64,000 bases of DNA from Planctomonas deserti (GCF_003067705.1 NZ_QANL01000002.1:434001-498000); one strand, 5' to 3'. Positions 47,656 through 57,808 are shown, numbered from the stretch's first letter. The notes: a model not told the origin generated them from the letters alone. Made by a program: numbers and translations.

Positions 47656-47955
47656 ATGTCCGAAATCAGCGCGGAGCAGGTGGCGCACCTCGCCCACCTC
47701 GCCCGCATCGAGCTCAGCCCCGAGGAGATCGAGAGCCTCACCGCCGAACTGGGATCCATCGTCGACAACGTCGCGAAGGTGACCGAGGTCGCGACGCCCG
47801 ACGTGCCGGCCACGAGCCACCCGATCCCGCTCGTCAACGTGTTCCGCCCTGACGTCGTGGGGGAGACGCTCACGCAGGAGCAGGCGCTCCGCGGGGCGCC
47901 GGAGCACGCCGAGGGCCGATTCAAGGTCTCCGCCATCCTCGGCGAAGAGCAGTAG
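47656..47955 (+). CDS. gatC: Glutamyl-tRNA(Gln)/Asp-tRNA(Asn) amidotransferase subunit C
   Basis: The small 99-residue subunit that stabilises GatA in the GatCAB complex. It opens [20 protein letters not shown], typical of GatC, and ends near [13 protein letters not shown] frame open from 47617 was rejected since the ATG 47656 has the ribosome site GACGGAG and the family N-terminus. First of gatC-gatA-gatB, with gaps of eight bases and a one-base overlap. Confidence 0.95.
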   Translation: MSEISAEQVAHLAHLARIELSPEEIESLTAELGSIVDNVAKVTEVATPDVPATSHPIPLVNVFRPDVVGETLTQEQALRGAPEHAEGRFKVSAILGEEQ

Positions 47956-47963
47956 GGACGAGC

Positions 47964-49508
47964 ATGACCACCGCGAACGATCTGATCCATCTTCCCGCCG
48001 CCGACCTTGCCGAGCGCCTGTCCTCGGGCGAGGTCTCCTCGGTGGAGGCGACCCAGGCCCACCTCGACCGCATCGCGGCCGTCGACGGAGACGTCCACGC
48101 CTACCTGCATGTCGCCGGGGACGCCGCCCTCGAGCGCGCCGCCGAGATCGACCGCCTGCGCGCCGAGGGCGACGCCGGGCTCGGCCCGCTCGCCGGCGTG
48201 CCCGTGGCGATCAAGGACGTGCTCTGCACGCTCGACATGCCCTCGACGGCCGGTTCCCGCATCCTCGAGGGCTGGGTGCCGCCCTACGACGCGACCGTCG
48301 TGCGGAAGCTGCGCGAGGCGCACCTGATCCCGCTCGGCAAGACCAACATGGACGAGTTCGCGATGGGCTCCTCCACCGAGCACTCGGCCTACGGCCCCAC
48401 CCGCAACCCGTGGGACCTCGACCGCATCCCCGGCGGCTCGGGCGGGGGATCCGCGGCCGCGGTCGCCGCGTTCGAGGCGCCCTTCGCGCTCGGCTCCGAC
48501 ACCGGCGGGTCGATTCGTCAGCCCGCGGCCGTCACCGGCTCGGTCGGCGTGAAGCCGACCTACGGCGGGGTCAGCCGCTACGGCGCCATCGCGCTCGCGT
48601 CCTCGCTCGACCAGGTCGGCCCGGTGTCGCGCACGGTGCTCGACTCCGCGCTGCTGCACGACGTGATCGGCGGGCACGACCCGCGCGACTCCACGTCCAT
48701 CCCCGACGTCTGGCCCTCCATGGCGGACGCGGCACGGGCCGGGCGCCGCGACGGCGCACTGAAGGGCATGCGCATCGGCGTGGTGAAGCAGCTGAACGGC
48801 GAGGGCTTCCAGGCCGGCGTCACCCAGCGCTTCACCGAGGCGCTCACCCTGCTCGAGGGCGCCGGCGCCGAGATCGTCGAGATCGACGCGCCGAACTTCG
48901 AGTACGCGATCGCCGCGTACTACCTGATCCTCCCCGCGGAGGCGTCGAGCAACCTCGCCAAGTTCGACTCCGTGCGCTTCGGACTGCGGGTGAACCCGCC
49001 CGGCGGCGGAACGGTGGAGCAGGTCATGTCGGCCACCCGCGAGGCCGGCTTCGGCCCCGAGGTCAAGCGCCGCATCATCCTGGGCACCTACGCGCTCAGC
49101 GCCGGCTACTACGACGCGTACTACGGCAGCGCGCAGAAGGTGCGCACGCTCATCCAGCGCGACTTCGACGCCGCGTTCGGCCGCGTCGATGTGCTGGTGA
49201 CGCCGTCGGCGCCCACCACGGCGTTCCGCCTCGGCGAGAAGCTCGACGACCCGCTGGCCATGTACCTGAACGACCTCACCACCATTCCAGCCAACCTCGC
49301 GGGCGTGCCCGGCATCGGCCTGCCGATCGGCCTCGCGCCGGAGGACGGGCTGCCCGTCGGCATCCAGTTCATGGCGCCGGCCCGGGCGGACGCGCGTCTC
49401 TACACGGTCGGCGCCGCGCTCGAGCAGATCCTCGAGGACCGCTGGGGCGGATCCCTTCTCTCGCAGGCTCCCGAGCTTGCCGTCGCGACCGCAGGAGGCA
49501 CGAACTGA
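47964..49508 (+). CDS. gatA: Glutamyl-tRNA(Gln)/Asp-tRNA(Asn) amidotransferase subunit A
   Basis: Amidase that releases ammonia from glutamine for transamidation of misacylated tRNA. In the 514 residues the catalytic triad is visible: Lys84 ([10 protein letters not shown]), cis-Ser159 ([15 protein letters not shown]) and Ser183 ([14 protein letters not shown]). The ATG is eight bases after gatC; the stop overlaps the gatB start. The operon implies that Gln-tRNA and/or Asn-tRNA is made by the indirect route. Confidence 0.97.
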   Translation: MTTANDLIHLPAADLAERLSSGEVSSVEATQAHLDRIAAVDGDVHAYLHVAGDAALERAAEIDRLRAEGDAGLGPLAGVPVAIKDVLCTLDMPSTAGSRILEGWVPPYDATVVRKLREAHLIPLGKTNMDEFAMGSSTEHSAYGPTRNPWDLDRIPGGSGGGSAAAVAAFEAPFALGSDTGGSIRQPAAVTGSVGVKPTYGGVSRYGAIALASSLDQVGPVSRTVLDSALLHDVIGGHDPRDSTSIPDVWPSMADAARAGRRDGALKGMRIGVVKQLNGEGFQAGVTQRFTEALTLLEGAGAEIVEIDAPNFEYAIAAYYLILPAEASSNLAKFDSVRFGLRVNPPGGGTVEQVMSATREAGFGPEVKRRIILGTYALSAGYYDAYYGSAQKVRTLIQRDFDAAFGRVDVLVTPSAPTTAFRLGEKLDDPLAMYLNDLTTIPANLAGVPGIGLPIGLAPEDGLPVGIQFMAPARADARLYTVGAALEQILEDRWGGSLLSQAPELAVATAGGTN

Positions 49509-51004
49509 TGGCCAAGCCAGAACTGATGGACTTCGATAAGGCCCTCGAGCTGTACGAGCCGGTGCTCGGCTTCGAGGTGCACGTCGAGCTCAACACCGCG
49601 ACGAAGATGTTCTCGGACGCGCCGAACTACTTCGGCGGCGAGCCGAACACCAACATCACGCCCGTCGACCTCGGCCTCCCGGGCTCGCTGCCGGTCGTGA
49701 ACGAGCAGGCGGTGCGCTACTCGATCAGCCTCGGTCTCGCGCTCGGCTGCTCCATCGCGGAGTCGAGCCGCTTCGCGCGGAAGAACTACTTCTACCCTGA
49801 CCTGGCGAAGAACTACCAGATCAGCCAGTACGACGAGCCGATCGCCTACCGCGGCTCGGTCGACGTCGAGCTCGAGGACGGCCGGTCGTTCACGATCCCG
49901 ATCGAGCGCGCGCACATGGAGGAGGACGCGGGCAAGCTCACGCACGTGGGCGGCTCGACGGGCCGCATCCAGGGCGCGGAGTACTCGCTCGTCGACTACA
50001 ACCGCGCGGGCGTGCCCCTCGTGGAGATCGTCACCGACATCATCTACGGCGCCGACCGCGACGCACCGGAGCTCGCCAAGGCGTACGTGTCGACGATCCG
50101 CGACATTGTGGTCTCCCTCGGCATCTCCGACGCCCGCATGGAGCGCGGCAACCTGCGCTGCGACGCGAACATCTCGTTGAGCCCGCGTGGATCCGGCATC
50201 CTCGGCACCCGCACGGAGACGAAGAACGTGAACTCGCTGCGCTCGGTCGAGCGCGCGATCCGCTACGAGATCCAGCGCCAGGCGGCCATCCTCTCGGCCG
50301 GCGGCACGATCACGCAGGAGACGCGGCACTGGCACGAGGACACCGGCCGTACGTCCGCGGGTCGTCCGAAGAGCGATGCGGACGACTACCGCTACTTCCC
50401 CGAGCCGGACCTGCTGCCCGTGCAGCCGAGCGCGGAGCTGATCGAAGAGCTGCGGGCGGCCCTGCCGGAGGCGCCCGCGCTGCGCCGCCGCCGGCTGAAG
50501 GGCGAGTGGGGCTTCACCGACCTGGAGTTCCGCGACGTGGTCAACTCGGGGCTGCTCAACGAGCTGGCCGAGACGGTCGCGGCCGGAGCCGCGCCACAGG
50601 CGGCGCGCAAGTGGTGGACCGGCGAGATCGCCCGGCTCGCGAACGCCGCGGGGGTCGACTCCTCCTCGCTCGTGACGCCGCAGCAGGTGGCCGAGCTGAT
50701 CGAGCTGATCGAGGCCGGCACGCTTACCGACCGGCTTGCGCGCCAGGTGCTCGAGGGCGTCATCGCCGGCGAGGGTACGCCCGCCGAGGTCGTGGACAAG
50801 CGGGGCCTCGCCGTCGTCTCGGACGACACTGCCCTGCTCGCCGCCATCGACGAGGCCCTTGCGGCCCAGCCGGACGTGCTCGCGAAGATCCGCGACGGCA
50901 AGGTGCAGGCCGCGGGTGCGGTCATCGGCGCGGTCATGAAGGCGATGCGCGGTCAGGCGGATGCCGCCCGCGTCCGCGAGCTGGTCCTGGAGCGCGCGAA
51001 GTAG
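49508..51004 (+). CDS. gatB: Glutamyl-tRNA(Gln)/Asp-tRNA(Asn) amidotransferase subunit B
   Basis: The 498-residue kinase/transferase subunit that activates the misacylated tRNA. Signatures include [55 protein letters not shown] and [14 protein letters not shown], and the C-terminal YqeY-like helical domain ([21 protein letters not shown], 20 residues from the end region) contacts tRNA. Last gene of the operon; a weak hairpin follows. Confidence 0.97.
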   Translation: MAKPELMDFDKALELYEPVLGFEVHVELNTATKMFSDAPNYFGGEPNTNITPVDLGLPGSLPVVNEQAVRYSISLGLALGCSIAESSRFARKNYFYPDLAKNYQISQYDEPIAYRGSVDVELEDGRSFTIPIERAHMEEDAGKLTHVGGSTGRIQGAEYSLVDYNRAGVPLVEIVTDIIYGADRDAPELAKAYVSTIRDIVVSLGISDARMERGNLRCDANISLSPRGSGILGTRTETKNVNSLRSVERAIRYEIQRQAAILSAGGTITQETRHWHEDTGRTSAGRPKSDADDYRYFPEPDLLPVQPSAELIEELRAALPEAPALRRRRLKGEWGFTDLEFRDVVNSGLLNELAETVAAGAAPQAARKWWTGEIARLANAAGVDSSSLVTPQQVAELIELIEAGTLTDRLARQVLEGVIAGEGTPAEVVDKRGLAVVSDDTALLAAIDEALAAQPDVLAKIRDGKVQAAGAVIGAVMKAMRGQADAARVRELVLERAK

Positions 51005-51027
51005 GACGAGATGCGGTGCGGTGCCGC

Positions 51028-51062
51028 GGCGCGGTGCCTCCTCTGTGAGGGGGTGCCGCGCC
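51028..51062 (+). terminator. Weak terminator-like hairpin after gatB
   Basis: GGCGCGG (51028-51034) and CCGCGCC (51056-51062) pair, with imperfect pairing inside. No U-run. Confidence 0.35.
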
Positions 51063-51081
51063 GCCTCCGCACCGGCCCATA

Positions 51082-51228
51082 CGGTCCCTGAGCCCGTCGA
51101 AGGGACGCAACGCGACGGGCTTCGGCGGTGCCCCACACGGTCCCTGAGCCTGTCGAAGGGACGCGCGTAGCCCGCCTCGTACGCCGCTCGATACGGTCCC
51201 TGAGCTTGTCGAAGGGACGCGCGTAGCT
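51082..51228. repeat. Three copies of the dispersed palindromic repeat
   Basis: Copies at 51082-51112, 51138-51170 and 51194-51228, all in the same orientation and spaced about 56 bases apart. The last two also share the flank GGGACGCGCGTAG. The 307-base gap between gatB and the HNH gene (51005-51311) is otherwise empty apart from the hairpin and a purine-poor stretch before the start codon. Confidence 0.9.
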
Positions 51229-51311
51229 CGCCCGCCGGAGTTCTCCACACCCCCCACAACCCCGACACCCGTGGCGGAGGCGATGTCGGTGGTTCCTGGT
51301 TTGATGTCGGC

Positions 51312-52688
51312 ATGGAAACACCGACGTTCCCACAAGAATCAACCCCACCACCGACCGAGGCAGAGACCTTCGCCGCGATGATCGACGCGGTGAGGATGTT
51401 CGAAGGCTTTTCGCGCTGGGCCGTCGCGTGCCGCGCGGAGGCGATCGACCGCGCACGACTGTGGACGGAAGCGACCGATCTCTCCGTTCCCACCACCGGC
51501 GGGCCGCGCTGGTCACCGAGGGTGGCCGGGAACAGGGTTCTGGTGACCGAGCTCGCCTGCGCGCTCCGCATCTCGGAGCGCGCTGCGGAGAACCTCGTCG
51601 CCGAGAGCCAGGCGCTCGTCCACGACCTCCCGGCGACCCGGAAGGCGCTGCAGGACGGTCGCATCGGCTACCGACACGCCCAAGTGTTGATCGACCACAC
51701 GAACACGCTCCCGCCCGCGGGAGTGGCGGCGGTCGAGGAGGCGGTCCTGCCCAGGGCGGAGAGCCTGACCGTGCCGAAGCTCGACCGAGCTACCCGCGAC
51801 CTGCGCGAGCGCCTCCACCCCGAGTCGATCACCGAGCGGCACACGAAGTCCGTCGCGGACCGGCATGTGGAGACCTGCCCGGCGAACGACGGCATGGCGT
51901 ACCTGAACGCCTTCCTTCCCGCGCCGGAAGTGACGGGCATCGTGAACCGGCTGCGCGACATCGCCGAACAGCTCAAGGGTGAGCCGGGGGAGGAGAGAAC
52001 GAGAACGCAGCTGATGGCGGACGCGTTCACCGACCTGCTCCTCGACGGCACCACGATCGCAGCGAACGCGTCCGACTCCACGGCGACGGGCGTGGCGGTG
52101 GAGGACCGTTCGACCCCGCGCATCGACGCGCCTATCGGGGGCGGCATCCGCCCGCGCGTGCTCGTGACGGTGCCGGTGCTCACTCTGCTCGGCCGCTCCG
52201 AGGAGCCGGGGACGCTCGAGGGGTATGGTCCGATCGACGCGGACACCGCGAGAAGGATCGCGGCGCGGGCGCCGAGCTTCACCCGCATCCTCACGCACCC
52301 CGAGACCGGTGCCGTGCTCTCGGTCGGGCGTGATCGGTACGCGGTACCGAAGGACCTGCGGACGTGGTTGCGGGTCCGGGACGAGACGTGCCGCTTCCCG
52401 GGCTGCAACCGGAGTGCCGCCGGGGCAGACGTGGATCACGTGACGGACTGGCAGTACGGCGGCGGCACCGACTACGGCAACCTCGTACATCTGTGCAGGC
52501 CGCATCACCGGGTGAAGCACCACACCGCATGGTCGTCGAGGTCCGCCAGCGGCGGAAGGGTGCGCTGGCTCTCCCCGAGCGGTCACGAGTACGAGACCCA
52601 GCCAGCGACGCAGGTCCACCCGTCCGCGCACAAGCGGCTGCAGGTGCAGGGGAGTGCGACACCGATCCCGGACGACCCTCCGTTCTAG
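51312..52688 (+). CDS. DUF222 and HNH endonuclease domain protein (13E12 repeat family)
   Basis: A 458-residue protein of the DUF222-HNH type, related to Mycobacterium 13E12 repeat proteins. DUF222 covers about residues 20-320 (ACALRISERAAENLVAESQA, DGRIGYRHAQVLIDH). The C-terminal HNH nuclease, about 360-405, has C-(x4)-C (CRFPGC), DVDHVTDW with catalytic His, and NLVHLCRPHHRVKHH. Such genes are multicopy and mobile-looking in high-GC Actinobacteria; their role is unclear. Repeats flank it on both sides. No terminal inverted repeats or target duplication can be seen. Confidence 0.92.
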   Translation: METPTFPQESTPPPTEAETFAAMIDAVRMFEGFSRWAVACRAEAIDRARLWTEATDLSVPTTGGPRWSPRVAGNRVLVTELACALRISERAAENLVAESQALVHDLPATRKALQDGRIGYRHAQVLIDHTNTLPPAGVAAVEEAVLPRAESLTVPKLDRATRDLRERLHPESITERHTKSVADRHVETCPANDGMAYLNAFLPAPEVTGIVNRLRDIAEQLKGEPGEERTRTQLMADAFTDLLLDGTTIAANASDSTATGVAVEDRSTPRIDAPIGGGIRPRVLVTVPVLTLLGRSEEPGTLEGYGPIDADTARRIAARAPSFTRILTHPETGAVLSVGRDRYAVPKDLRTWLRVRDETCRFPGCNRSAAGADVDHVTDWQYGGGTDYGNLVHLCRPHHRVKHHTAWSSRSASGGRVRWLSPSGHEYETQPATQVHPSAHKRLQVQGSATPIPDDPPF

Positions 52689-52718
52689 CGCCGGCCACCC
52701 GGCTAGGCGAGGAAGGTC

Positions 52719-52869
52719 ACGTCGCTTCGACAGGCTCAGCGACCGTGGGGCCACTCCCGCGCGCCCGGCACCACCACCACACGATCCCTGAGCCTGTCGA
52801 AGGGACGCAAGCGAGGCGTCTCGGGCCCATGGCCACCACACCGTCCCTGAGCCTGTCGAAGGGGCGTTG
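52719..52869. repeat. Dispersed palindromic repeats downstream of the HNH gene
   Basis: One inverted copy (52719-52745) and two direct copies (52782-52813, 52841-52869). The inverted copy and the first direct copy face each other. They fill much of the 326-base gap 52689-53014, whose remainder has no gene and holds a possible -10 (TAGAGT near 52978) and the ribosome site AAGGAAC for the next gene. Confidence 0.9.
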
Positions 52870-53014
52870 CCCGTGCTCGTGGTGCCTGCACTTCCGCAGT
52901 GACACCCTCCGTGCCGCCGTTGCTGCGGGGTCGGTGAGGGTTCCCGGAGAGCGGAGGCAGGGGCAGAGGGGGCTGCATAGAGTGGGCAACGTCAGCGATG
53001 GGAAGGAACGCATC

Positions 53015-53722
53015 ATGGGCTTCTTGGACAGGATTCTTGGTCGGCCGGAACAGCCGGAGAACGAGCCGCCGCGGCGGTATGGCGCCGGGCTGGGCGCCAG
53101 CACCGGATCGCGTGCGGGTGCGAGTGCGGGGCGCAGCGAGGACGAGGTCGCCGTCGAGCGCTACCGCTACCTGTTGCGCACGGCGCCGCCCGAGACGATC
53201 GAGCAGGTGCACCTCGAGGCCTTCTCGAAGCTGAGCCCGGAGCAGCGGACGCTGCTGTTCGAGCAGCTGAAGGCCAACGCGCCCGAGGGTGAGCAGCCCG
53301 CGGACGACCAGGCCGCGACGCTCGCGCGCTCCGCGACCCGCTCCGAGATGCGCCAGCCCGGTACCCTCGAGCGCTCCTACCAGGGCGGCCAGGGCGGCCA
53401 GGGCGGCCGTGGCGGAATGGGCGGCGGCATGGGCGGCGGCATGGGGATGGGCGGCATGTTCGCCGGATCCCTCCTCGGCACGGTGGCTGGCGTCGTCGTC
53501 GGCTCCGCCCTCGCGCAGGCCTTCCTGCCCGACTCCTTCTCGGACACCGGTGCAGACGGGGCGGACGGCGGGGACGCTTCCGCCGACGGCGGGGACGCTG
53601 CCGCCGCAGACGGCGGCGGAGACACCGGCAGCGACTTCGGTGGCGGCGACGACTTCAGTGGCGGCGGAGACTTCGGTGGCGGCGGCGACTTCGGCGGCGG
53701 CGGCGACTTCGGCGGCTTCTAG
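53015..53722 (+). CDS. Gly-rich single-pass membrane protein, unknown function
   Basis: A 235-residue protein. The first 110 residues are soluble and helical (EDEVAVERYRYLLRTAPPET, KLSPEQRTLLFEQLKANAP). Then come Gly/Gln/Met-rich stretches, one membrane helix (about 148-170: FAGSLLGTVAGVVVGSALAQ) and a C-terminal tail of Gly/Asp/Phe repeats (GGGDFGG four times). This layout is seen in cation-binding or stress-linked small membrane proteins, but I assign no function. The AAGGAAC ribosome site supports the start. Confidence 0.78.
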   Translation: MGFLDRILGRPEQPENEPPRRYGAGLGASTGSRAGASAGRSEDEVAVERYRYLLRTAPPETIEQVHLEAFSKLSPEQRTLLFEQLKANAPEGEQPADDQAATLARSATRSEMRQPGTLERSYQGGQGGQGGRGGMGGGMGGGMGMGGMFAGSLLGTVAGVVVGSALAQAFLPDSFSDTGADGADGGDASADGGDAAAADGGGDTGSDFGGGDDFSGGGDFGGGGDFGGGGDFGGF

Positions 53723-53738
53723 CGCATCACCCACAACG

Positions 53739-53777
53739 ACGATGACGCCGGCGCGAATCGCGCCGGCGTCATCGTTT
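53739..53777. terminator. Bidirectional terminator between the Gly-rich gene and the sigma factor
   Basis: A perfect 17-bp stem (ACGATGACGCCGGCGCG and complement) with a three-base loop, followed by TTT on the plus strand. It separates two convergent genes. Confidence 0.85.
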
Positions 53778-53799
53778 CGTCCGGGGGGACGCTGTGGGA

Positions 53800-54816
53800 T
53801 CAGTCCTCGAGGAACTCGTGCGCCGCCAGCTTGCGCAGGTGAGCGATCGTCTTGAGCTCCACCTGACGGATCCGCTCGCGTGTTACGCCGTGCAGGAGGC
53901 CGATCTGCTCGTAGGTCTTCGTCTGGCCGTCGACCAGGCCGAAGCGCATCGTGATGATCTCGCGCTCACGCGTGGGCAGCGATGCCACGAGCGATGCCAC
54001 ATGCTCGTTCATCATCGTGACGGAGACGGCGTCGAGCGGCTGCTCGGTGTCGGTGTCCTCGATGATGTCGCCGAACTCGCCGTCGCCCTCGTCGCCGAGA
54101 GCGGAGTGCAGGGAGAGCGGGTCGCGGCCGCGGTCGCGGAGGTCCTTGACCTTCTCGACAGGGAGGTCGACCTCCTTGGCCACCTCCTCGATCGTGGCGT
54201 CGCGGCCGAGCTCCATGCGCAGCTCCCGCTCCATGCGCGCGATCTTGTTGATCAGCTCGACCGTGTGCACCGGGATGCGGATCGTGCGGGACTGATCAGC
54301 CAGCGCCCGGGCGATGGCCTGGCGGATCCACCAGGAGCCGTAGGTCGAGAACTTGAACCCGGTGGTGAAGTCGAACTTCTCGACCGCGCGGACCAGGCCC
54401 ATGTTGCCCTCCTGAATCAGATCCATGAAGAGCATGCCGCGGCCGGTGTAGCGCTTGGCGATGCTGACGACCAGGCGCAGGTTCGCGCTGACCAGGTTCT
54501 CCTTCGCGACCGCGCCGTCGTGGGCGAGCCACTTCAGGTCCCGGCGCAGCTGGTCGTCGAGATCGGTCTCGGTGTCGAGCTTCTCCTGCGCGAACACGCC
54601 GACCTCGATCCGCTTCGCGAGCGAGACCTCCTCCTCGGCCGTCAGCAGCGGCACCTTCGACAGCTGCCGCAGATAGTCCTTCACCGGGTCGGTCGAAGCG
54701 CCGACGATCCCTTCGGCGCGCGACTCGATCTCGTCGTCCTCGTTGAGAGCGATCCGCAGCGCTGCGTTCTCGTTGGTGGTCTTGATGCGTGCAGGTGCGT
54801 CTTCGATGAGCGTCAT
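53800..54816 (-). CDS. Primary-like RNA polymerase sigma factor (sigma-70 group 1/2)
   Basis: A 338-residue sigma-70 factor. Region 1.2 ([21 protein letters not shown]), region 2 ([53 protein letters not shown]), region 3 and region 4 ([35 protein letters not shown]) are complete. There is no long region 1.1, so it resembles actinobacterial SigB/HrdB-type factors, probably a group 2 paralogue. ATG 54816 follows AAGGAC; the frame open to 55002 is untranslated leader. A long leader and a promoter with an internal palindrome precede it. Confidence 0.93.
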   Translation of the reverse strand: MTLIEDAPARIKTTNENAALRIALNEDDEIESRAEGIVGASTDPVKDYLRQLSKVPLLTAEEEVSLAKRIEVGVFAQEKLDTETDLDDQLRRDLKWLAHDGAVAKENLVSANLRLVVSIAKRYTGRGMLFMDLIQEGNMGLVRAVEKFDFTTGFKFSTYGSWWIRQAIARALADQSRTIRIPVHTVELINKIARMERELRMELGRDATIEEVAKEVDLPVEKVKDLRDRGRDPLSLHSALGDEGDGEFGDIIEDTDTEQPLDAVSVTMMNEHVASLVASLPTREREIITMRFGLVDGQTKTYEQIGLLHGVTRERIRQVELKTIAHLRKLAAHEFLED

Positions 54817-54931
54817 CGTTCTGTCCTTCCTCGTAACCCCAGATGTCCGAGCCAGCGACCCCCACCCCGTTGTGCGGCACACCCCCCGCTTGGGGGAGGG
54901 CGTGTCACCCTTTTGGGGGGTCACTAAGGTG

Positions 54932-54960
54932 AGCATAGCGTTATTTATAACGCTCGTCAT
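54932..54960 (-). promoter_or_regulatory. Sigma-factor promoter with an 18-bp palindrome as spacer
   Basis: On the minus strand ATGACG (54960-54955) and TATGCT (54937-54932) have the right 17-bp spacing. The spacer is almost exactly the perfect palindrome AGCGTTAT-AA-ATAACGCT on that strand (54954-54937). A regulator binding this palindrome would sit between -35 and -10. The predicted leader runs about 110 bases. The rest of 54817-55161, to the next gene, shows nothing else I can name. Confidence 0.6.
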
Positions 54961-55161
54961 GTTAATTACCCGAGAGCGGGACATGAACGCAATATGACGC
55001 AACTACTGAGGAATTCCGCCGCACTACTGAGTGGGGACAGTCCGATCGGATTGCCGGAAGCCCGGGTACCGACCGAATCGGCCGACGTTGCTTCGGAGCC
55101 GCCGGGGTCGGGCAGCGGGGGCCTCAGGGTGAACGAGGGTCACCCGATCGAGCGGCGCTGC

Positions 55162-56877
55162 TCAGACGCCCGCGGCCCCCCGGGAGCCGTTCAGTCCGCC
55201 GAGGATCTGCTCGCGCACCTTGCGGCGCAGCACCTTGCCGATGAGCGACCGCGGCAGCTCGTCGACGACGACGATGCGGCGCGGCACCTTGTACGCGCCG
55301 AGGCTGCTGCGGGCGTAGGCGCGGAGCTCTCCCTCGTCGAAGCGGGCGCCGGCCGCGAGCACGACCGCGGCGGCCACCTCCTCGTCCCCGCCCTCGCGGG
55401 GGATGCCGACGACGGAGACGTCCTCGACCCCCTCGTGGCCGCGCAGGGCATCCTCGACCTCGGTCGGCGACACGTTGAAGCCGCCGGTGATGATGAGCTC
55501 CTTGATCCGGTCGACGATGCGGATGAAGCCGTCCTCGTCCATGGTCACGATGTCCCCCGTACGGAACCAGCCACCGTCGAGGAGCACGGCGGCCGTCTCG
55601 TCCGGCTTGCCGTGGTATCCGGAGAAGACCTGGGGGCCGCGCACCACGAGCTCGCCCGCCTCGCCGATCGGGCGATCCCTGCTCGGATCGTCGGGGTCGA
55701 CGACGCGCACCTCGGTGCTCGGCAGCGGCAGGCCTACGGTGCCGGCGCGCCGGGTGTCGCCCACGGGGTTCGCCATCAGCACCGGGGAGCACTCGGACAG
55801 GCCGTATCCCTCGACGAGGTAGCCGCCCGTCTGCTCCTCCCACGGCACGACCACGGACTCGGGCAGGGCCATGGCCCCGGAGATCGCGATATCGATGCCG
55901 CGCAGGGAGATCTTGCGCGAGTCGGCCGCGCGCTGCAGCTTCGCGTAGATGGGCGGCACGGCGGGCAGGAACGTGGGCGGGTGGCGCTGCACGACTTTCA
56001 GCACGAGGTCGGCGTCGAACTTGGGGAACAGCACGAGCCGCGAGCCCATGCTCATCGCGAAGGTGAGGCAGAGCGTCAGGCCGTAGGCGTGGAACATGGG
56101 CAGCACCGCGTAGACGACGGAGGTCCCGCGCGCGATCGTGGGCACCCACGCCCTGGCCTGTGCCGCGTTCGCGTTCAGGTTGGCGTGGCTGAGCATCGCG
56201 CCCTTGGGCGAGCCCGTCGTGCCGCTCGTGTACTGGATGACGGCGACGTCCTCGGCCTGGGGCCGCGGATGCTTCGGGTCGATGGCCGGGGTCGCGGCGA
56301 TTGCGGACCAGTCCGTCGCGCCTCGGGCCGGGGCGGTGAGGGCCGCGCGCGACTCGCGCGCCCGCTTCACCGGCAGCCTCAGCGCGAGCCGGGTGCGAAG
56401 GCCCATGGCCCTCGTGACGTCGACGGAGATGATCGTGGTGGGCCGCAGCTCGTCGGGGAAGCCCTGCAGGGTGTCGCACACCTTGTCCCAGGCGATGGCG
56501 ACCTTCGCGCCGTGATCCTCGAACTGGTGCCGCAGCTCACGCGGCGTGTACAGCGGGTTGTGCTCGACCACCGTCGCGCCGAGGCGCAGGACCGCGTAGA
56601 AGGCGACGACGTGCTGGGGGCAGTTCGGCAGCACGAGCGCCACGGTGTCGCCGTGCCGGACGCCCGCCCGCCGCAGCCCCTCCGCGGCGCGCGCGATCTG
56701 ATCGAGCAGTTGCGCGTAGGTCGTCGTGGCGCCGAAGAACTCGAGCGCCACGTTGCCGGGGAAGCGGTTCGCCGACTCCTCGACGAGATCCACGAGGGAC
56801 CCCTCCGGAACGACGACGTCGTGCGGAACGTTCGGGGCATAGCTGGACAGCCATGGGCGCGGTGTGTCGATGGTCAC
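55162..56877 (-). CDS. Long-chain fatty acid-CoA ligase (AMP-binding enzyme), copy 1
   Basis: Activates a fatty acid with ATP and CoA. The 571 residues show the P-loop-like motif YTSGTTGSPKGAM, VLPMFHAYGLTLCLTFAMSM, the motif YGLSECSPV, GWFRTGDIVTMDEDG and the C-terminal SLIGKVLRRKVRE with the acyl-adenylating Lys. The GTG start is six bases after a leaderless TAGAGT. It is closely related to the copy at 58148 in the same orientation. Confidence 0.92.
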   Translation of the reverse strand: MTIDTPRPWLSSYAPNVPHDVVVPEGSLVDLVEESANRFPGNVALEFFGATTTYAQLLDQIARAAEGLRRAGVRHGDTVALVLPNCPQHVVAFYAVLRLGATVVEHNPLYTPRELRHQFEDHGAKVAIAWDKVCDTLQGFPDELRPTTIISVDVTRAMGLRTRLALRLPVKRARESRAALTAPARGATDWSAIAATPAIDPKHPRPQAEDVAVIQYTSGTTGSPKGAMLSHANLNANAAQARAWVPTIARGTSVVYAVLPMFHAYGLTLCLTFAMSMGSRLVLFPKFDADLVLKVVQRHPPTFLPAVPPIYAKLQRAADSRKISLRGIDIAISGAMALPESVVVPWEEQTGGYLVEGYGLSECSPVLMANPVGDTRRAGTVGLPLPSTEVRVVDPDDPSRDRPIGEAGELVVRGPQVFSGYHGKPDETAAVLLDGGWFRTGDIVTMDEDGFIRIVDRIKELIITGGFNVSPTEVEDALRGHEGVEDVSVVGIPREGGDEEVAAAVVLAAGARFDEGELRAYARSSLGAYKVPRRIVVVDELPRSLIGKVLRRKVREQILGGLNGSRGAAGV

Positions 56878-56883
56878 GAAAAC

Positions 56884-56889
56884 ACTCTA
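56884..56889 (-). promoter_or_regulatory. Leaderless -10 element (TAGAGT) for acyl-CoA ligase copy 1
   Basis: TAGAGT, six bases, then GTG on the minus strand; no ribosome site. Confidence 0.5.
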
Positions 56890-57067
56890 TGGTTCCCCCG
56901 CGAACGGGCCCCTCAGGCGGCGGGGGCGGCGAGGGACCGGGGACGGAACCGGCCGCGGAAGCCAGTGAGCGGGGACGAAGGAGGTGTCGATTCCAGACGC
57001 CACGAGGCCCGGAAAGGGCAGCCTTCCCTCGCTAGACAGGGCTCCGGACCGGTGCTTGGCTGGCCGA

Positions 57068-57808
57068 ATGAGCGAGCGGACGGACACGGTGGCCATTCCC
57101 GATCGAGCGGCGCTCGAGCCGCACGCGGCGAGCAGCGCGAGCCGGTTGAACTGGCTCCGCGCGGGCGTGCTGGGGGCGAACGACGGCATCGTGTCCGTGG
57201 CCGCGATCGTCGTCGGCGTGGCAGGCGCGACGTCCGCCGTCGCCCCCATCCTCACGGCCGGTCTCGCCGGTCTGGTCGGCGGTGCGATCTCCATGGCGCT
57301 CGGCGAGTACGTCTCGGTCAGCAGTCAGCGGGACAGCCAGCGCGCCAGCATCGCCCAGGAGCGCCGCGAGCTCGCCGAGGACCCCGAGGGCGAGCTGCGC
57401 GAGCTCACCGAGCTGTACCGAGCCCGCGGTCTCTCGCCGAGCACGGCGGAGGCCGTGGCCCGCGAGCTCAGCGAGAAGGACGCTCTGGCCGCGCACCTCT
57501 CCGCGGAGCTCAGCATCCACGAGGAGGACGTGGTGAGCCCGTGGCACGCCGCGCTCGCGTCCGCCGTCGCGTTCACCATCGGCGCGCTGCTGCCGTTCGC
57601 CGCGATCCTGCTGTCACCGGTGGAGGTGCGGGTTCCGGTCACGTTCGTCGCCGTGCTGCTCGCGCTGGCGTTCACGGGGGCGACGGCCGCACGCATCGGC
57701 GGCGCCCCGGCGACACGTGCCACCCTCCGCGTGGTCCTCGGCGGGGCGCTGGCGCTCGCCGCGACCTTCGCCATCGGCACCCTGCTCGGCACGAGCGGCG
57801 TGGTCTAG
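57068..57808 (+). CDS. VIT1/CCC1 family iron/manganese transporter
   Basis: A 246-residue membrane protein of the vacuolar iron transporter family. It starts with LNWLRAGVLGANDGIVSVAA, the diagnostic first helix, and GGAISMALGEYVSVSSQRDSQ before a charged metal-binding cytosolic region (about 90-150), then three more helices. Members move Fe2+ or Mn2+ out of the cytosol. An upstream ATG at 56984 adds 28 residues of no resemblance. Lies between the two acyl-CoA ligase genes on the opposite strand. Confidence 0.9.
   Translation: MSERTDTVAIPDRAALEPHAASSASRLNWLRAGVLGANDGIVSVAAIVVGVAGATSAVAPILTAGLAGLVGGAISMALGEYVSVSSQRDSQRASIAQERRELAEDPEGELRELTELYRARGLSPSTAEAVARELSEKDALAAHLSAELSIHEEDVVSPWHAALASAVAFTIGALLPFAAILLSPVEVRVPVTFVAVLLALAFTGATAARIGGAPATRATLRVVLGGALALAATFAIGTLLGTSGVV

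Noticed and set aside
51312-52688. Insertion sequence with the HNH gene as transposase
   Set aside because: No terminal inverted repeats or target-site duplication can be seen; the flanking palindromes belong to a family also found far from it.
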